A program made the position numbers and the translations under genes. This document shows positions 47,160-57,909 of a stretch of 64,000 bases of DNA, piece by piece. The DNA is from Metallyticus violacea. Taxonomy: Eukaryota; Arthropoda; Insecta; Mantodea; Metallyticidae. Position 1 is the stretch's first letter; each line of letters starts with the position of its first letter. The notes under the pieces were generated by a model that had not been told where the DNA came from, did not search any database, and worked only from the letters and a program-made list of their open reading frames with translations. Location: positions 70,581,001-70,645,000 of the forward strand of contig CM060842.1 in assembly GCA_030762175.1 (NCBI GenBank), read 5' to 3'.

Positions 47160-48210
47160 CTGGAAAGAAAATTCAGTTTTAATAGGACATTCATTCTTTA
47201 AGCTTATGAGAAAATGAGAGCACATTTTTCTCTAGATTTTACCAAGACACCTGTATGCAGTGCTATTTAGAGGCATTTGCTACTATAGGCTGCAGTCCTA
47301 CGTTAATTTTTCTACATTGCCATATGCCCAAAGAAAAGGTATATGGCTATAACTCAATATGTAAGAATCTTTCTTCACTATTGGCTTATAAGAATGTGTA
47401 GCCAAGAAACTAATAACTGGAAGAGCAAAGCCAGCCCAGTCCATACAGCCAAAATTGACACTTTTAAAGTGTGTGCTACTACACAACAATTATTTGATTG
47501 CTCAGCATATTTCTTGATACAAAATAGCACAACATTCCTTTTCTCATATATAATTTTCCCCCTCCATTTCAATTATAAACAAGAATTAACATACTCATGG
47601 AAATTTTAATGTATATCAGCCATAAACGATATGAGATCAAGATAACAAATCATCATTCTTGCCTTGCAGTAAATTGAAAGATTTTTTAATTATCTGGAAC
47701 ATTGAGTACAATTATAAGAAATTTACATATGTTGAAAAATATGGGGAAGCAATTTTCAGATTAAATGTTTCTGGCACAATCAAATTTCCTCAAGGAGGAT
47801 TCTGCCACTGGTTCTGCATTAATTTTTAAACTGTCTTTTATTCAAAAATACAAAGTTCATCCAATAAGTAAGTTACCTTGTTGCAGAAAAAATATTATTT
47901 TCAAATAAAGTCAGTAATATGCTATAGCTCCTATTTCTCCATGCAAGCAAATGTTAAACCATCTGAATGCTCTACACCCTTCTCCATATACAGAGCTTAA
48001 CTATCAATGGATATTTACAGCAGCTTTGTTTTTGCCATGAAAAAATGTATGACTGTACACATTTCACAATTGAACATGCTTTGTAGTGGCATGCACTTCC
48101 ATTATATTTGTCTAACTACTGACAAAGTAATGCATGCTATTTAATGAAACTGTTTTGGGCTGTCAGCACATCTCAATGGAATATCTTATCAAAAAATCTT
48201 TATTGTTCCT

Positions 48211-48490
48211 AACTTGAAATGTTAATTGGTGCTTGTACACTGAAGCTAATCATATAATTAAGATCAGTGCATAATGAGTTGAACTACACGTTCTTATTGG
48301 CTCCACTTGTTTAAATTTAGCACATGTTTCACAGACCATTGTTTGCATCCTCAGCTAACCGTCTAACAAGTAACATAACAAATATCCAGCGTTGACGGTT
48401 AGCTAGGATGTGAAACATCTACTAAATTTAAGCAAGTAAATGGAGCCAATAAGAGTGTAGTTCAACTCAATCATACAATGATCTTAATTA
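48211..48490 (+). mobile_element. PLE fold-back insertion FB-5 (280 bp)
   Basis: Arms about 48249-48360 and 48390-48490 are inverted copies. The leader on the left reads TTGTACACTGAAGCTAATCA. Direct repeats TTTATTGTTCCT (48199-48210) and TTTATTGTTGCCT (48491-48503) differ by an indel. The right arm has lost hammerhead stem II. Confidence 0.82.
48320..48357 (-). ncRNA. Hammerhead ribozyme core in FB-5
   Basis: Minus strand: CTGAGGA (48354-48348), a stem II CAAAC/GTCTG with one mismatch, and GAAACATGTGC. The stem III region ACATGT is self-complementary. Confidence 0.5.
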
Positions 48491-49320
48491 TTTATTGTTG
48501 CCTTTTGTTTTTTAGAGATAAAAAATTGGGAAGATTGTGTATTGGATGACTCTTGTATATCTTAATCATTAATAATTAGAAATTTAATTCTAGAGAAAGT
48601 CTTTCTTCAAACTTCGCATACTGGTAGTGAATGCATAATGTCCATGTTAAAAAGAATTTTTGGACTTTTAAAAGCTGTATTAACAAATCATCAGAACCAT
48701 AAAATTTGTTTTGAGAGAGACTTTGCTCTCTCTTGCCAGGTAATTTCAACAAGCTTGCTGATCATTTTGATATATATGGTTGGATTAGCTTTGTTCATCT
48801 ATGACAATATTGCGAGACAATGCTTAAGGAGACTCAGCATAAGAATCATTCAAATATTCAATGTTAAAAAATGTACAGGTATGTTACAAATTGCTGGCCT
48901 TTTCTGTGGAAGCATACACTGCACTAAGAAAATTCCCTTACCAAACATTATTGTTGTACCTTTCCATTAATAAGATTCTCTATTCCTTTTTAATAATGGC
49001 AATAAAGTTGTACAAGCCTGCTCAAAAGGGATTTATGCTTACTATTTCACCATTTTTATTTTTTAGTTAATAGAATCAAACTAACCAGTTTGTTTTGTCT
49101 CTCTAAAGGAAAAAGAAAAGTTCATTGAATAACTATATACTCAAGTAATCAATTTTCTTCATTGCAAAACATAATTACTCAGTGAAAGCATATGAAATTT
49201 AATTTAAAATTTCAGTTACATTTTGAGATTTATTGAAATTACGTTACTATTTTAGAATTAAACGTTCTTAATACTGTAGACACCTAAGTTGAATAATATA
49301 CTGTGCAGAATTATAGATAC

Positions 49321-49378
49321 CTGTAAATGATTGCATCACAGTCCTTCCACAGTATGTTGGTCATGAAGTTGATGTCTA
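49321..49378 (-). CDS. Candidate 58 nt internal exon within the zinc-finger gene
   Basis: On the minus strand a strong acceptor (ATTTTTATTTTCCAG) and a good donor (ACAG|GTATCT) bound 58 nt. One frame is open: DINFMTNILWKDCDAIIY, needing one base before and leaving two after. That phase accepts the upstream exons of the zinc-finger gene (V at the junction) but does not match the terminal exon at 47159, which needs one leftover base. It may be an alternative or unproductive exon, part of another transcript, or a chance pair of sites. Confidence 0.35.
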
Positions 49379-49609
49379 CTGGAAAATAAAAATAAATTGC
49401 TTCTAGGATCCAGCACTTTATTAACTAACAGAGTGGCAAAGATGCCAGGGTATAATTTATATAATGCTTAGTACCCTTTCAAAATAGCAGATGTGACTAA
49501 TCACATAATACTTTGCCTTGCACATGCAAGAATGAAAAATAAGTAGGTACCTGAGAATATAATTTTTTTAACTAATGCAAACCAAAAAAAAATACCTGGT
49601 CTAATTTAT

Positions 49610-50800
49610 GTAGATAATCTTACAGTTGGAGCCACCAATGTGGTGGGATTATAAAACATGCCATCAGAAAAATTTTTTGTTTTTGTAATGATGAATGGAG
49701 TGTAAAGCTTAATATCAAAAGGTCAAAAGTAATATTTAAAATAGATAGTAAACTGAAGAAAGAGGAAAGATTGTTTCTAAATGGAGACCATATACAGTGT
49801 TGAAGGAATTTCATTATTTAGGGATAAGAGTAAGCAGCTGTAGAAGTTGGGAAGCATATGATGATAAAAGGAAACTGCCATGTAGCAATCACAGTATGCT
49901 TATACAAAATCCCAGATATATTAGATGGCTGGAGAGGATGTAGAAGTCAAAATGTAATAAGCAGTTTATATATTGGGGCTTAACATGAACTGAATCAAAG
50001 ATTGATTTAATCCATAGAATGTTCTGTTGTTGGGATTGCCAATAGCTACAACAAATTGTCTCTTTTGGGCAGAATTAGAAGAAAAGGAATAATTATGGGG
50101 AGAGTTCTGAAAAATTGGTTTAGGAATTTGAGACCAGAGGATAATAAACTTAAAGAACATGTGAAACATCAGAGCTAAGCAAAAACATTTGATAACTAGT
50201 GGGAAAAAAGGCTAGTAGAGAAGAAATGGGAGAGGGAGAAAGGAATATGGTAGGATTCTAGAAGTAAGGAGAAGGAGAGAAGTTACAGAAAATCAGGAGC
50301 TCTGGAGTAGTTTTCAGGATAAAAAAATCCTTAAAACTGTATAGAATGATGAAAAAGAAATGAGATGGGGTGGGGATAAGCATATAAATTGTTGTGATAG
50401 ATGAGAGAGAGAAGGCTTTGTTTGGATAACATCAAATACAATTTTTAAAAGACTATAACAGGAATAAAGTGGAATGTTTCATTGTTTAGTGAAGTGCAAG
50501 GAACAGAAAGGTGGAGAGGAAATCTGAAAACAAAAATGAGACATGTGGCAAGAAGGTTATATAGCAATAAAGATGTTAGTAAAATGTGCAGTAGAAAGAA
50601 ATAAAATGTTAAGGATGTATTTAAAAAGTGTGTGAGAAAAAAGATTTGGAAGTTTCAAAAAAGAAGACTTAATGGGAAGGAAGTTTAAAATACTCTGTAA
50701 GAGTTGTAAAGGTTAGCTTGAACATGGGGATCTGACCATACCAATGATCTAAGAGGTTGGGTATGACAGATGCTGGATAGAACTGTACTAGATTTGTGTA
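49610..50800 (+). mobile_element. LINE ORF2 3' half remnant
   Basis: Frames read LTVGATNVVGL (49620 on), SLISKGQK-type sequence, then VEGISLFRDK/ FHYLGIRVSSCRSWEA (49800-49850). This corresponds to FYYLGVRFTSNGSWEA of the copy at 52890-52940. The remainder is Lys/Glu-rich and broken. It is the same LINE family as at 52.0 and 54.4 kb. Confidence 0.6.
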
Positions 50801-50848
50801 GAAGTTTGCTGGAATTCATGTTTTAGTGTATATTGTAACATTATAAAT

Positions 50849-51076
50849 GAACTAAAAATGTTAATTGCAAGTTAAGGTAATCATATATTGAGATCATTGT
50901 GTGATTGAGTCTAACACTCTTTTGCTCCACTTGTTTAAAATATGTAGAACTGGTTTCACAAACCCTTCATCCTCAAATTTGAGTCGACAATGAGCTGACA
51001 ATGGGGACCAGTTCTACATATTTTAAACAAGTGGAGCAAAAGCGTGTTAGTATTACTCAATCATACAATGATCTCA
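50849..51076 (+). mobile_element. PLE fold-back insertion FB-6 (228 bp)
   Basis: Arms about 50887-50965 and 51010-51076 are inverted; the left carries the remaining leader (TTGCAAGTTAAGGTAATCAT). ATTATAAAT occurs on each side (50840-50848 and 51077-51085). The hammerhead box is worn (TTGAGGA, then GAAACCAG). Confidence 0.75.
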
Positions 51077-51112
51077 ATTATAAATTATTTCTGTTTAGAT
51101 ATAGCTGAGCAT

Positions 51113-51158
51113 AGGTCTTCTGGATATTCCAGCAGAAAATTACTGATGAACTGAAGAC
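51113..51158 (+). repeat. 40 bp motif, inverted copy 640 bp away
   Basis: CTGGATATTCCAG, then CTGATGAAC and AGAC with fixed spacing. The same motif lies on the minus strand at about 51764-51804. The CTGGATATTCCAG core is itself palindromic. Confidence 0.6.
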
Positions 51159-51181
51159 AAGTCAATTGGTCAGCAATCAAT

Positions 51182-51441
51182 CAGTCCTGTGGTCTAGCAG
51201 TAACCACACTTGCCTCTTATCTCAACCAGAGTTAATAGATTATTTTGAGGCTTAAAAATCATAGTATGGCTTCCTTTAGTAAGTAAAGTAAAGCCGTGGA
51301 TCCCATGTCATAGATTTATAACACGTGAAAGAACCTCAAGCCTCTGAGTAAAATTTATTGACCATTTCATGCCCTGAATTGAATAGGATGCTGATGACCT
51401 GAGATGTTAAAGAGCATCCATAAATACACCAAATAAATAAA
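51182..51441 (+). mobile_element. SINE-A, diverged copy
   Basis: GTCCTGTGGTCTAGCAGTAACC is a worn head. The body retains AGTATGGCTTCCTTTAGTAA, AAAGAACCTCAAGCC, CCTGAATTGAATAGG and GCTGATGACCTGAGATGTTA, with an A-rich end. It is older than the copies at 33828 and 53990. Confidence 0.85.
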
Positions 51442-51999
51442 ATAATCACAAATCAAGTGTGTAAACTACGTTTATAATATTGATCATGGAGAGAAATTAA
51501 TGATTAGTGAATTCAAATAAAAAATAACTCAAAGATAATATTCTTCTTCCTGTACTGATTGAATTTTGAAGTCATAATAGAATATTTATTTAACAATTCG
51601 TTATACTATTTTAAATCAATCTCATTTCAGTCATAAAGTTTGTACATAACTTTAACTGTATACCATTCTATAATTATCTTTATTATTAAATATATCATTA
51701 ACATACAATACAATATTTTAATTCTCAATACTTCAATTCATAATTTTCCCATTTGATTAGCTCAGCACCCAGTCTGCGGTTCATCAGCAGCTACCTACTG
51801 GAATATCCAGGGGATCAGGCTCCTATCCAACCATTTAACTACAACTTTAACTAATAATTCTCTTATTTCTAAATTATCCAATTACCCCTAAACAAACAAA
51901 TAGAATATCAAAAAATTTAACACTACTAAACCATTAACCAAAATACATTAAACCCTTTATAATACTTGATTTATAATAAAGATTTTACTGTGAATGAGG

Positions 52000-53880
52000 T
52001 AGGGTATCAAATCAAAATTTTGAAGAGAAAAAAAGCTTCAGAGATAGATGAAATTCCAAGAGAATTTTTGAAAGCATTTGGGTAAATGGAAGGAGGTATC
52101 ATGTTACTAACAGTTAGAATTAAGGAGAGGAATGTAATATCAAGAGCTGGAAAGTGAGCATAATCGTACCACTATATAAAGGGAAAGATGATATAAATAG
52201 CCCAAGAAACTACACAGAGGAATTTGTTATTCATTTTAGGTCAAATATACACTGGCATATTAATGGGAAGCTTCCATGAGTGGGCAGAAATGGAAGGTAA
52301 ATTATCAGAATTTCAAGCAGGTTTTAGAAAAGGAAGAAGAATAATTACATAATGCAATGATAGTTCATACTATAATGGATAAATATTTAAGAAATAAAAG
52401 GAACATGATATATATTTTCTTTGCAAATTTTGAGAAAGCATTCTATACAATAAACAGGAATGCACTTGCATACATATTGAGGTGCAAGGGAGTCAGCACT
52501 TAATATATTCCAAGACTATAAAAATTATATGAAGGAATCAGGTTTTTTATCATATAGAACTGCAGATCATATGAGTTAAAATTTGGGTTTGTGCCCAATA
52601 TTATTTAATTTGTTTATAGATGATATCTTAGATAGGATCATGAAAAACAATAGGCACTATCCAATTATTGCAAAGAAGGAAGTACTATGATGGCTTTTCA
52701 TTGATGATTTCGTAACAGGAGCAGTAACTGTGATAGGATTACAACATGCCATTGATGTAATTATTAGATTTGGTGCAGAATGGGGTCTATAAAAAATCAA
52801 AGATAATATAGTATTTAAAAAAGGATCAAAATTAAGGAAAGATGAGAGATAGTTTATAAATAGTGACCCAACAGAGGTAGTAAAAGAATTTTATTATTTG
52901 GGGGTAAGATTTACGAGTAATGGAAGTTGGGAGGCACAGTCAAAATTTGCATAAGCCAATGGTATATTAGCTATGAAAGCTGTTAGAATAATAACATTTT
53001 AAGTTCACTGTTACAAAAGTTCACTGTTAGAATAAGTTTGCATAAACTTTCCACATTGTTAATGAAATGGCTAGAAAAACTATATAAGGCTATGGTTAAG
53101 TCAAAGATGATGTATACAGTAGAATTGGATAGCATCAAAGGGGTGGATAAAGACTGATGTATATAGAATTTTTGTAGAAAAGTTCTTGAGTTACCAAAAT
53201 GTTTGCCAAGGGGAATGAGTATGGCAGAATTAGGGAAAGTAGGAAGTAGAGGTATAACAGTGGAGAGAATCTTGAAATATTGGCACGATGTCTAAAAGTA
53301 GATAACAGTGTATTAAAAGAATGTCTTAAGTACCAAAGTTATGTACTGGAAAGAGAGTTGTTAAGGAAGGGGGGAAAACTATTAGAATAAATTGGAATGG
53401 AGGATGTATGGCAACTGAATGAATATAAAGTCAATGGATTTTAGAAAAAGTGAGACAGAGAGTATAAGATATAGAGAAGCAAGGAGATTTGAGCTAGTTT
53501 AAAGGATAAAAGCTCTTAAGGTTTAATTAGAATAGCTAAAAGAAATTGGTGATGGGATTATATAGATAATGGTGATCAACTTGGAAGAATAGGTCAAAAA
53601 GTGGAGGAATAGTATCTGGGATGAAAAATAGGACAAACTACAAGAAGATATAGTGGAAATTAAAATGTTTTCAGGTATGAGGGTAGAGAAAAGATTTGGG
53701 AATTCTTAAAAAAGGTAAAGGATACGTATAAAGAAGGGATTTGACGGCACATACAGTTGTGAAAATGGTGATTTATTAAAAGGGGGTTCTTTACCATGCA
53801 TATAAACCAGATGGTTAAGGTATAGGGGAACCTATGTTTTGGTATTACTAAATTCTTACATATTTTGTTTATTTATGTAA
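52000..53880 (+). mobile_element. LINE ORF2 reverse transcriptase remnant
   Basis: Blocks in order over shifting frames: KASEIDEIPREFLKAFG (52024 on), YTGILMGSFHEWAEMEGKLS then EFQAGFRKGRR (52249-52340), a FENAF-like Asp-region near 52430, LFNLFIDDI-type sequence (52597 on), a worn FADD-like box near 52700, FYYLGVRFTSNGSWEA (52890-52935) and MAELGKVGSRGITVERIL then KYWHDV (53221-53290). These are RT fingers, palm and C-terminal region of one LINE clade. There are many stops. An A/T-rich 3' end with AATAAA lies near 53907. Confidence 0.7.
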
Positions 53881-53989
53881 ATTTAATTGTAATGTTGTTT
53901 GCTGAAATAAAATTCATTCATTATAATATTTCATCTAATCAATGAATTTGCAAATCACTACCTATGTTGCTGAGTTCCCATATAGAGTC

Positions 53990-54287
53990 GGTCCTGGTGG
54001 TGTAGTGGTTACCATACTTGCTTCCTACACCCAAGATCGCGGGTTCGATCCCGGCCAGGACTGATGGATTTTTTCGGGCGTAAAAATCCTAAGTATGGCT
54101 TCCTTCGAAAGGGAAGTAAAGCTGTAGGTCCAGTGTCGTACATTTACAGCACGAAAAAGAACCTCAAGCCTGAAAGAGAGGCCTCTGAGCAAAATTTGTG
54201 GTCCATTTCACACCCTGAGTTGAATGAGATGCTGATGACCTGAGATGTTAAAGAGCGCCTTAAATAAATCAATCAAAAAAAAAAAAA
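53990..54287 (+). mobile_element. SINE-A full-length copy
   Basis: The head GGTCCTGGTGGTGTAGTGG has a standard box B, GGGTTCGATCCC (54042-54053). The body is nearly identical to the copy at 33828, with an A tail (54274-54287). Similar sequences CCATATAGAGTC and CCATAGAGACCC flank it. The intact promoter boxes suggest this copy is the closest to active form. Confidence 0.93.
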
Positions 54288-54787
54288 CCATAGAGACCCC
54301 AATAGTCTCTAACATAGTATCTAGCTATGGGCTCTATTTTCCCTTGAAGTCTACTATCTAATAATCTTTCTTACTTTCATCGTTATCTTGCTTATTAATT
54401 TTCCATTTAGCTCTTACTTTACCTAAATAGTTCCCTATTTCATTTATATTCTTTCTTTTCCCTCACATTCTCTTGGCATATTAAGCTACTTCATTTCTAG
54501 TTTCTCCGGAAAAATTTTGGTTTCTTCACATTCTAGAATTACCAATTTATCCTTTTGATTACAAAGTGGGCATTTTTCTAAATTCTTCCTTACTCTTTTA
54601 ACACTTTCAATTCCACAAACCCTGTTCCAGTCCATGCAAAAAAACTTTGCTTGTTGGCTTGTCACACTTTTGAACATAATCTTCTCTCAAATAAGTGTAC
54701 TTACGAAGCTGTTGACAATGGAGTGGTATATATATAAACAATGTATACAGTTTTTTTCACACTAACTCCATTCACTTACATAAATTT

Positions 54788-54825
54788 GGAACATATGTTT
54801 CGGGAGCGATCCCTCCCATCTTCAG
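54788..54825 (-). ncRNA. Hammerhead ribozyme core, FB-7 left arm
   Basis: Minus strand: CTGAAGA, T, stem II GGGAG/CTCCC (five perfect pairs, GGATCG loop), GAAAC-ATAT-GTT. All core positions are present with H17 as T. One extra base sits between the core and stem II, as in the other copies here. Confidence 0.68.
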
Positions 54826-54837
54826 AGTTTGTCAACA

Positions 54838-54876
54838 GGCTGAAGATGGGAGGGATCGCTCCCGAAACATATGTTC
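54838..54876 (+). ncRNA. Hammerhead ribozyme core, FB-7 right arm
   Basis: Plus strand: CTGAAGA (54840-54846), GGGAG/CTCCC stem II, GAAACATATGTTCC. It is identical in the core to the left-arm copy. Confidence 0.68.
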
Positions 54877-56309
54877 CAAATTTATGTAAGTGAATGGAGT
54901 TAGTGTGAAAAAAACTGTATACATTGTTTATATAATCTTCTCTACTCCATGCTGTTTTCAGATCTCTGTACACACTCAATGAAGTTTTGGAATTAAAACA
55001 TAAATATCTTGCCTTTCAATATCTTATATTCTTGCTCTAATTTCTTTCCAGAAACCACTTTCTAATGATTCTCTAGCTCTCCAAATTTCACCAAAATTTC
55101 CTAGATTCTATTGAACCAATTTTCTCCTTGATTTAACGTTTCTTGAAGTTTCAAACATTGATGTACACTATTTTGCTCATCTAAATTTCTAATTCTTAAC
55201 CAATATTCCAATACTCTTTCCAAAATGTTCCCTTTACTACCATTCCTCTCTAGTTCTATTTGTGCAACACCATTAGGTGAAACTCTAGGCAGGTCCAGAA
55301 TTTTTTACAAAAATTCCTATCAATCATATCCACTCCATAAAGCATCCAAACCCCAACTACTGCCAGGTATACTCTCTCCAACCATTTTATTTGCATACCT
55401 GGCATTTTTTCTATACATATTTTTATGGCTTTCAAGGACAGTTTTCCTTCAGCTAGTATCCTTTTCTTCTGCTCACTCCATCCACCATTACTATTTAATC
55501 TTACTCCTAGGTAATCAATTAATTAACCACCTCAATTTCTCCTCTTTACCAACACTACCTCTTATCTTTTCTTAATTTGCTTTTCTTTATAAATATCACA
55601 ATTTTTATTAATTTATTAATTCTTACACTCACAAAAGTTTCCTACAAAAGTTATCTAGTGTTTCAATTACTTTCATTAATTCCACATTGGTTACTGACTC
55701 TGCAACAAGAACATTCACAGATAACAAACCAGGTATTTCAAGTTGTAATAAGAAAATGACATTCATTCTCAAATCTTGAACAAGAATGACAAATTCTTGT
55801 ATGACATTTTCTTTTTTGTTTAATATTAAGCACACCATATCTATTTTTCAGCCTTTTCATTCAACTACGTACAAATTAAAAGTGTCCATGCCCAATTATA
55901 TCAGCCTTTTTACTTCTTTCTTTAAACCCAAAAGGGCTCAAAATTCATAAGAGAAAATGTTGCATCTTGAGATTTATCATAATTATCAATTTTAAGCCTA
56001 AAATAATATTAACTATTAATAATCAATTCAAAAGTTCAGTTTCATTATATATTCCTATTTCTTTCATCCACAAATGCATTAGTAAAAGATTAGCATTCTT
56101 GCATGCTTAGTACCATAGTGATGTCAAGGGATCAGCAGATAATTGGTTTACAGAGTATCTTTTGAGAGAATGATTTATCATCAAATTATATTGATGAACT
56201 TATAAAATTATATTTCATATATGTGGCCATTAGCAAAGGAGAAGAAATACATTTGCTTTTACTTATATTTATACAGTAGTTGATGTAATGCTTCTCTTTT
56301 CTTTGTACT

Positions 56310-57080
56310 TACAAGGGCAAGTCAACAAGGACTGAGAGTTATTTTTTATCGCGCACAGCAAAGACACATTTTTGAAACAATGTTGCATGAAAACAAATCA
56401 GCTCTGATTGGTGGACAAAAACAGAAATTTGCTCACACATGTCTCTATACACTGGGGACGAGCAAACTACTTCAGTTCACCAGTCACCTACTACAAAATG
56501 AAATGATTCATGAAGAGCAATATCTGCATTGAAATTTTGCTTTTGTTTGCAGAAATCTGCCATTTAAGCTTACAGATTGTTGCAGAAGGGCATAAGGAGA
56601 TCGTGTTTCAACAACAAAGCAAGATGGTCCAGTTGCTCCAGCAACAGCAGTAAACAAAGCCATGATTAACACAGCAGACATGTAACACATTTCCCATGAC
56701 AGTAACAGTACATTTTCAATTCTGCATGATCACTTGGACATAGATGCATTTGTGCGAGGTGGGTCCCAAAATGACTGACTCCTGACCAGAAAATGGTGCA
56801 CTGGAAGTGTTTAGGAAACTTCAAATGTGCCCCCCATCCTCCATATTCCCCAGGCTTAGCCCCCAGTGACTTTAACTCCTCCCCCCCCTTTTTTTTGCCT
56901 AAAAAAGAAGTTAGGGGGGAGCGTTTTGGTACTGAGGCCATCTTGGAAAAGGCTGAGGTGGTTTTGAAGATGTCAAAAGATGGCTTCCAGCACATGTTCC
57001 AGGATTGGCAGATGCATTGGGCAAAGTGCATTCAACTCAATTTGAAAAAGACCACACCAATCTGGACTGAGTCTGTGTAT
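56310..57080 (+). mobile_element. mariner remnant with internal deletion
   Basis: Frames include VTVHFQFCMI/ ILHDHLDI-like sequence (56700-56745), VGPKMTDS (56762 on, family RWVPRMLT) and PPYSPGLAPSDFNSSPPFF (56835-56890), the third catalytic region of DD34D transposases. KKEVRGERFGTEA, KDGFQHMFQDWQMHWAKCIQ (56975-57040) follow. The central catalytic domain is deleted between MTD and the PPYSP block. Confidence 0.82.
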
Positions 57081-57559
57081 TCCATGAGTTATACATTTTT
57101 TATATATTTTTTTTTTGTTTGTTCATTTTTCTATATTAAACATATAATTTGTTTTCTTACTAATAGATTTATTATTGACACTAAAATAATTATTACATAT
57201 TGATGACACTGACAAAACCAAAATAAAAAGAAAAGTCTGCTCTTGCCCCAGTAATACAGAGTAGACAATGTAACACTTTTCTTTTTTGTTTATAGTAATC
57301 GTTTTTCATATAAGCATTTAATTTGTTTTCCTTCGAAATACCTGGTCTAGTTTATTAATTATTTGACTCTAAAACAACTGCTATATATTACCCAAACAAT
57401 AAACATAATAAAATGGATATTAAATTGCCTTAAATTATTTTTGCTAATAACTGTTATTGCAAAAATTAAGTTTTCTTTCTATTATAGTGCCAAACAAAAA
57501 ATATACTCAATTTTCCATAGGTTACTTGTCTTGTGATATTATTTATTTTGCAATTTCCT

Positions 57560-57900
57560 CCTTTTCATATGGGCTTATACCTTGTAAACATTTATACCAT
57601 TCATTACGTATACGTTGGACTATAACAAATAAATGATTAGGTTAGCTTTAGGAAGTGAACAAGCATTAGTGCTAGTTATAAGCATTGGCATTATGAATGT
57701 GCATATTTTATTCTTTAACTTTGATATGTCCTAAAACTCCACAATTTAAATAAGTCATTCCTTGCATTAGTCATGTTATCCATGTCAATGAGGTCAAAAG
57801 ATAGATTTAGATAAGTGCACATCCTGTTTGACATATCAGAAGAGTATCATAATTAATGTAAAAAAAATATTAAGACTTTATTCTTCTTCCTAGAAATAAT
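57560..57900 (+). repeat. Dispersed repeat R1, copy 2
   Basis: It aligns with 44505-44895 in the same orientation: TTTTCATATGGGCTTATACC, TTTAGGAAGTGAACAAGCAT, TAGTGCTAGTTATAAGCATT, AATGTGCATATTTTATT. No coding capacity or class assignment. Confidence 0.6.
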
Positions 57901-57909
57901 GGTCAGGGG

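Larger units (their letters stand above)
54688..54931 (+). mobile_element. PLE fold-back insertion FB-7 (244 bp)
   Basis: A perfect 12 bp direct repeat, ATAATCTTCTCT, flanks it at 54676-54687 and 54932-54943. The leader (GTACTTACGAAGCTGTTGAC) on the left matches FB-3. Arms 54731-54825 and 54838-54934 are almost identical. It interrupts the minus-strand LINE just upstream of its CMDWNRVCG block. Confidence 0.95.
54350..55990 (-). mobile_element. LINE ORF2 remnant, C-terminal half
   Basis: From 55840 down the minus strand reads MVCLILNKKENVIQEF (after a FADD-type position), then VNYLGVRLNSNGGWSEQ (about 55540-55490), MPGMQIKWLERV, LPRVSPNGVAQIELE, NILERVLEYWLRI (to about 55190). After the inserted fold-back it reads CMDWNRVCGIESVKRVRKN (about 54640) and CPLCNQKDKLVILECEETK (54564-54508), the zinc-knuckle tail. 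It is the same family as at 49.6 and 52.0 kb, in opposite orientation. Confidence 0.75.

Noticed and set aside
48638..48970. 110-codon plus-strand frame with a hydrophobic stretch
   Set aside because: I tried it as an exon chain on both strands; donor-like sites exist (CAG|GTATGT) but frames and composition do not support a protein.
55225..55575. 116-codon plus-strand frame
   Set aside because: Antisense to the minus-strand LINE whose conserved blocks read on the other strand.
56793..57203. 136-codon plus-strand frame as a host gene
   Set aside because: It contains the PPYSPGLAPSDF and DGFQHMFQ blocks of a dead mariner transposase fused to random AT-rich sequence.
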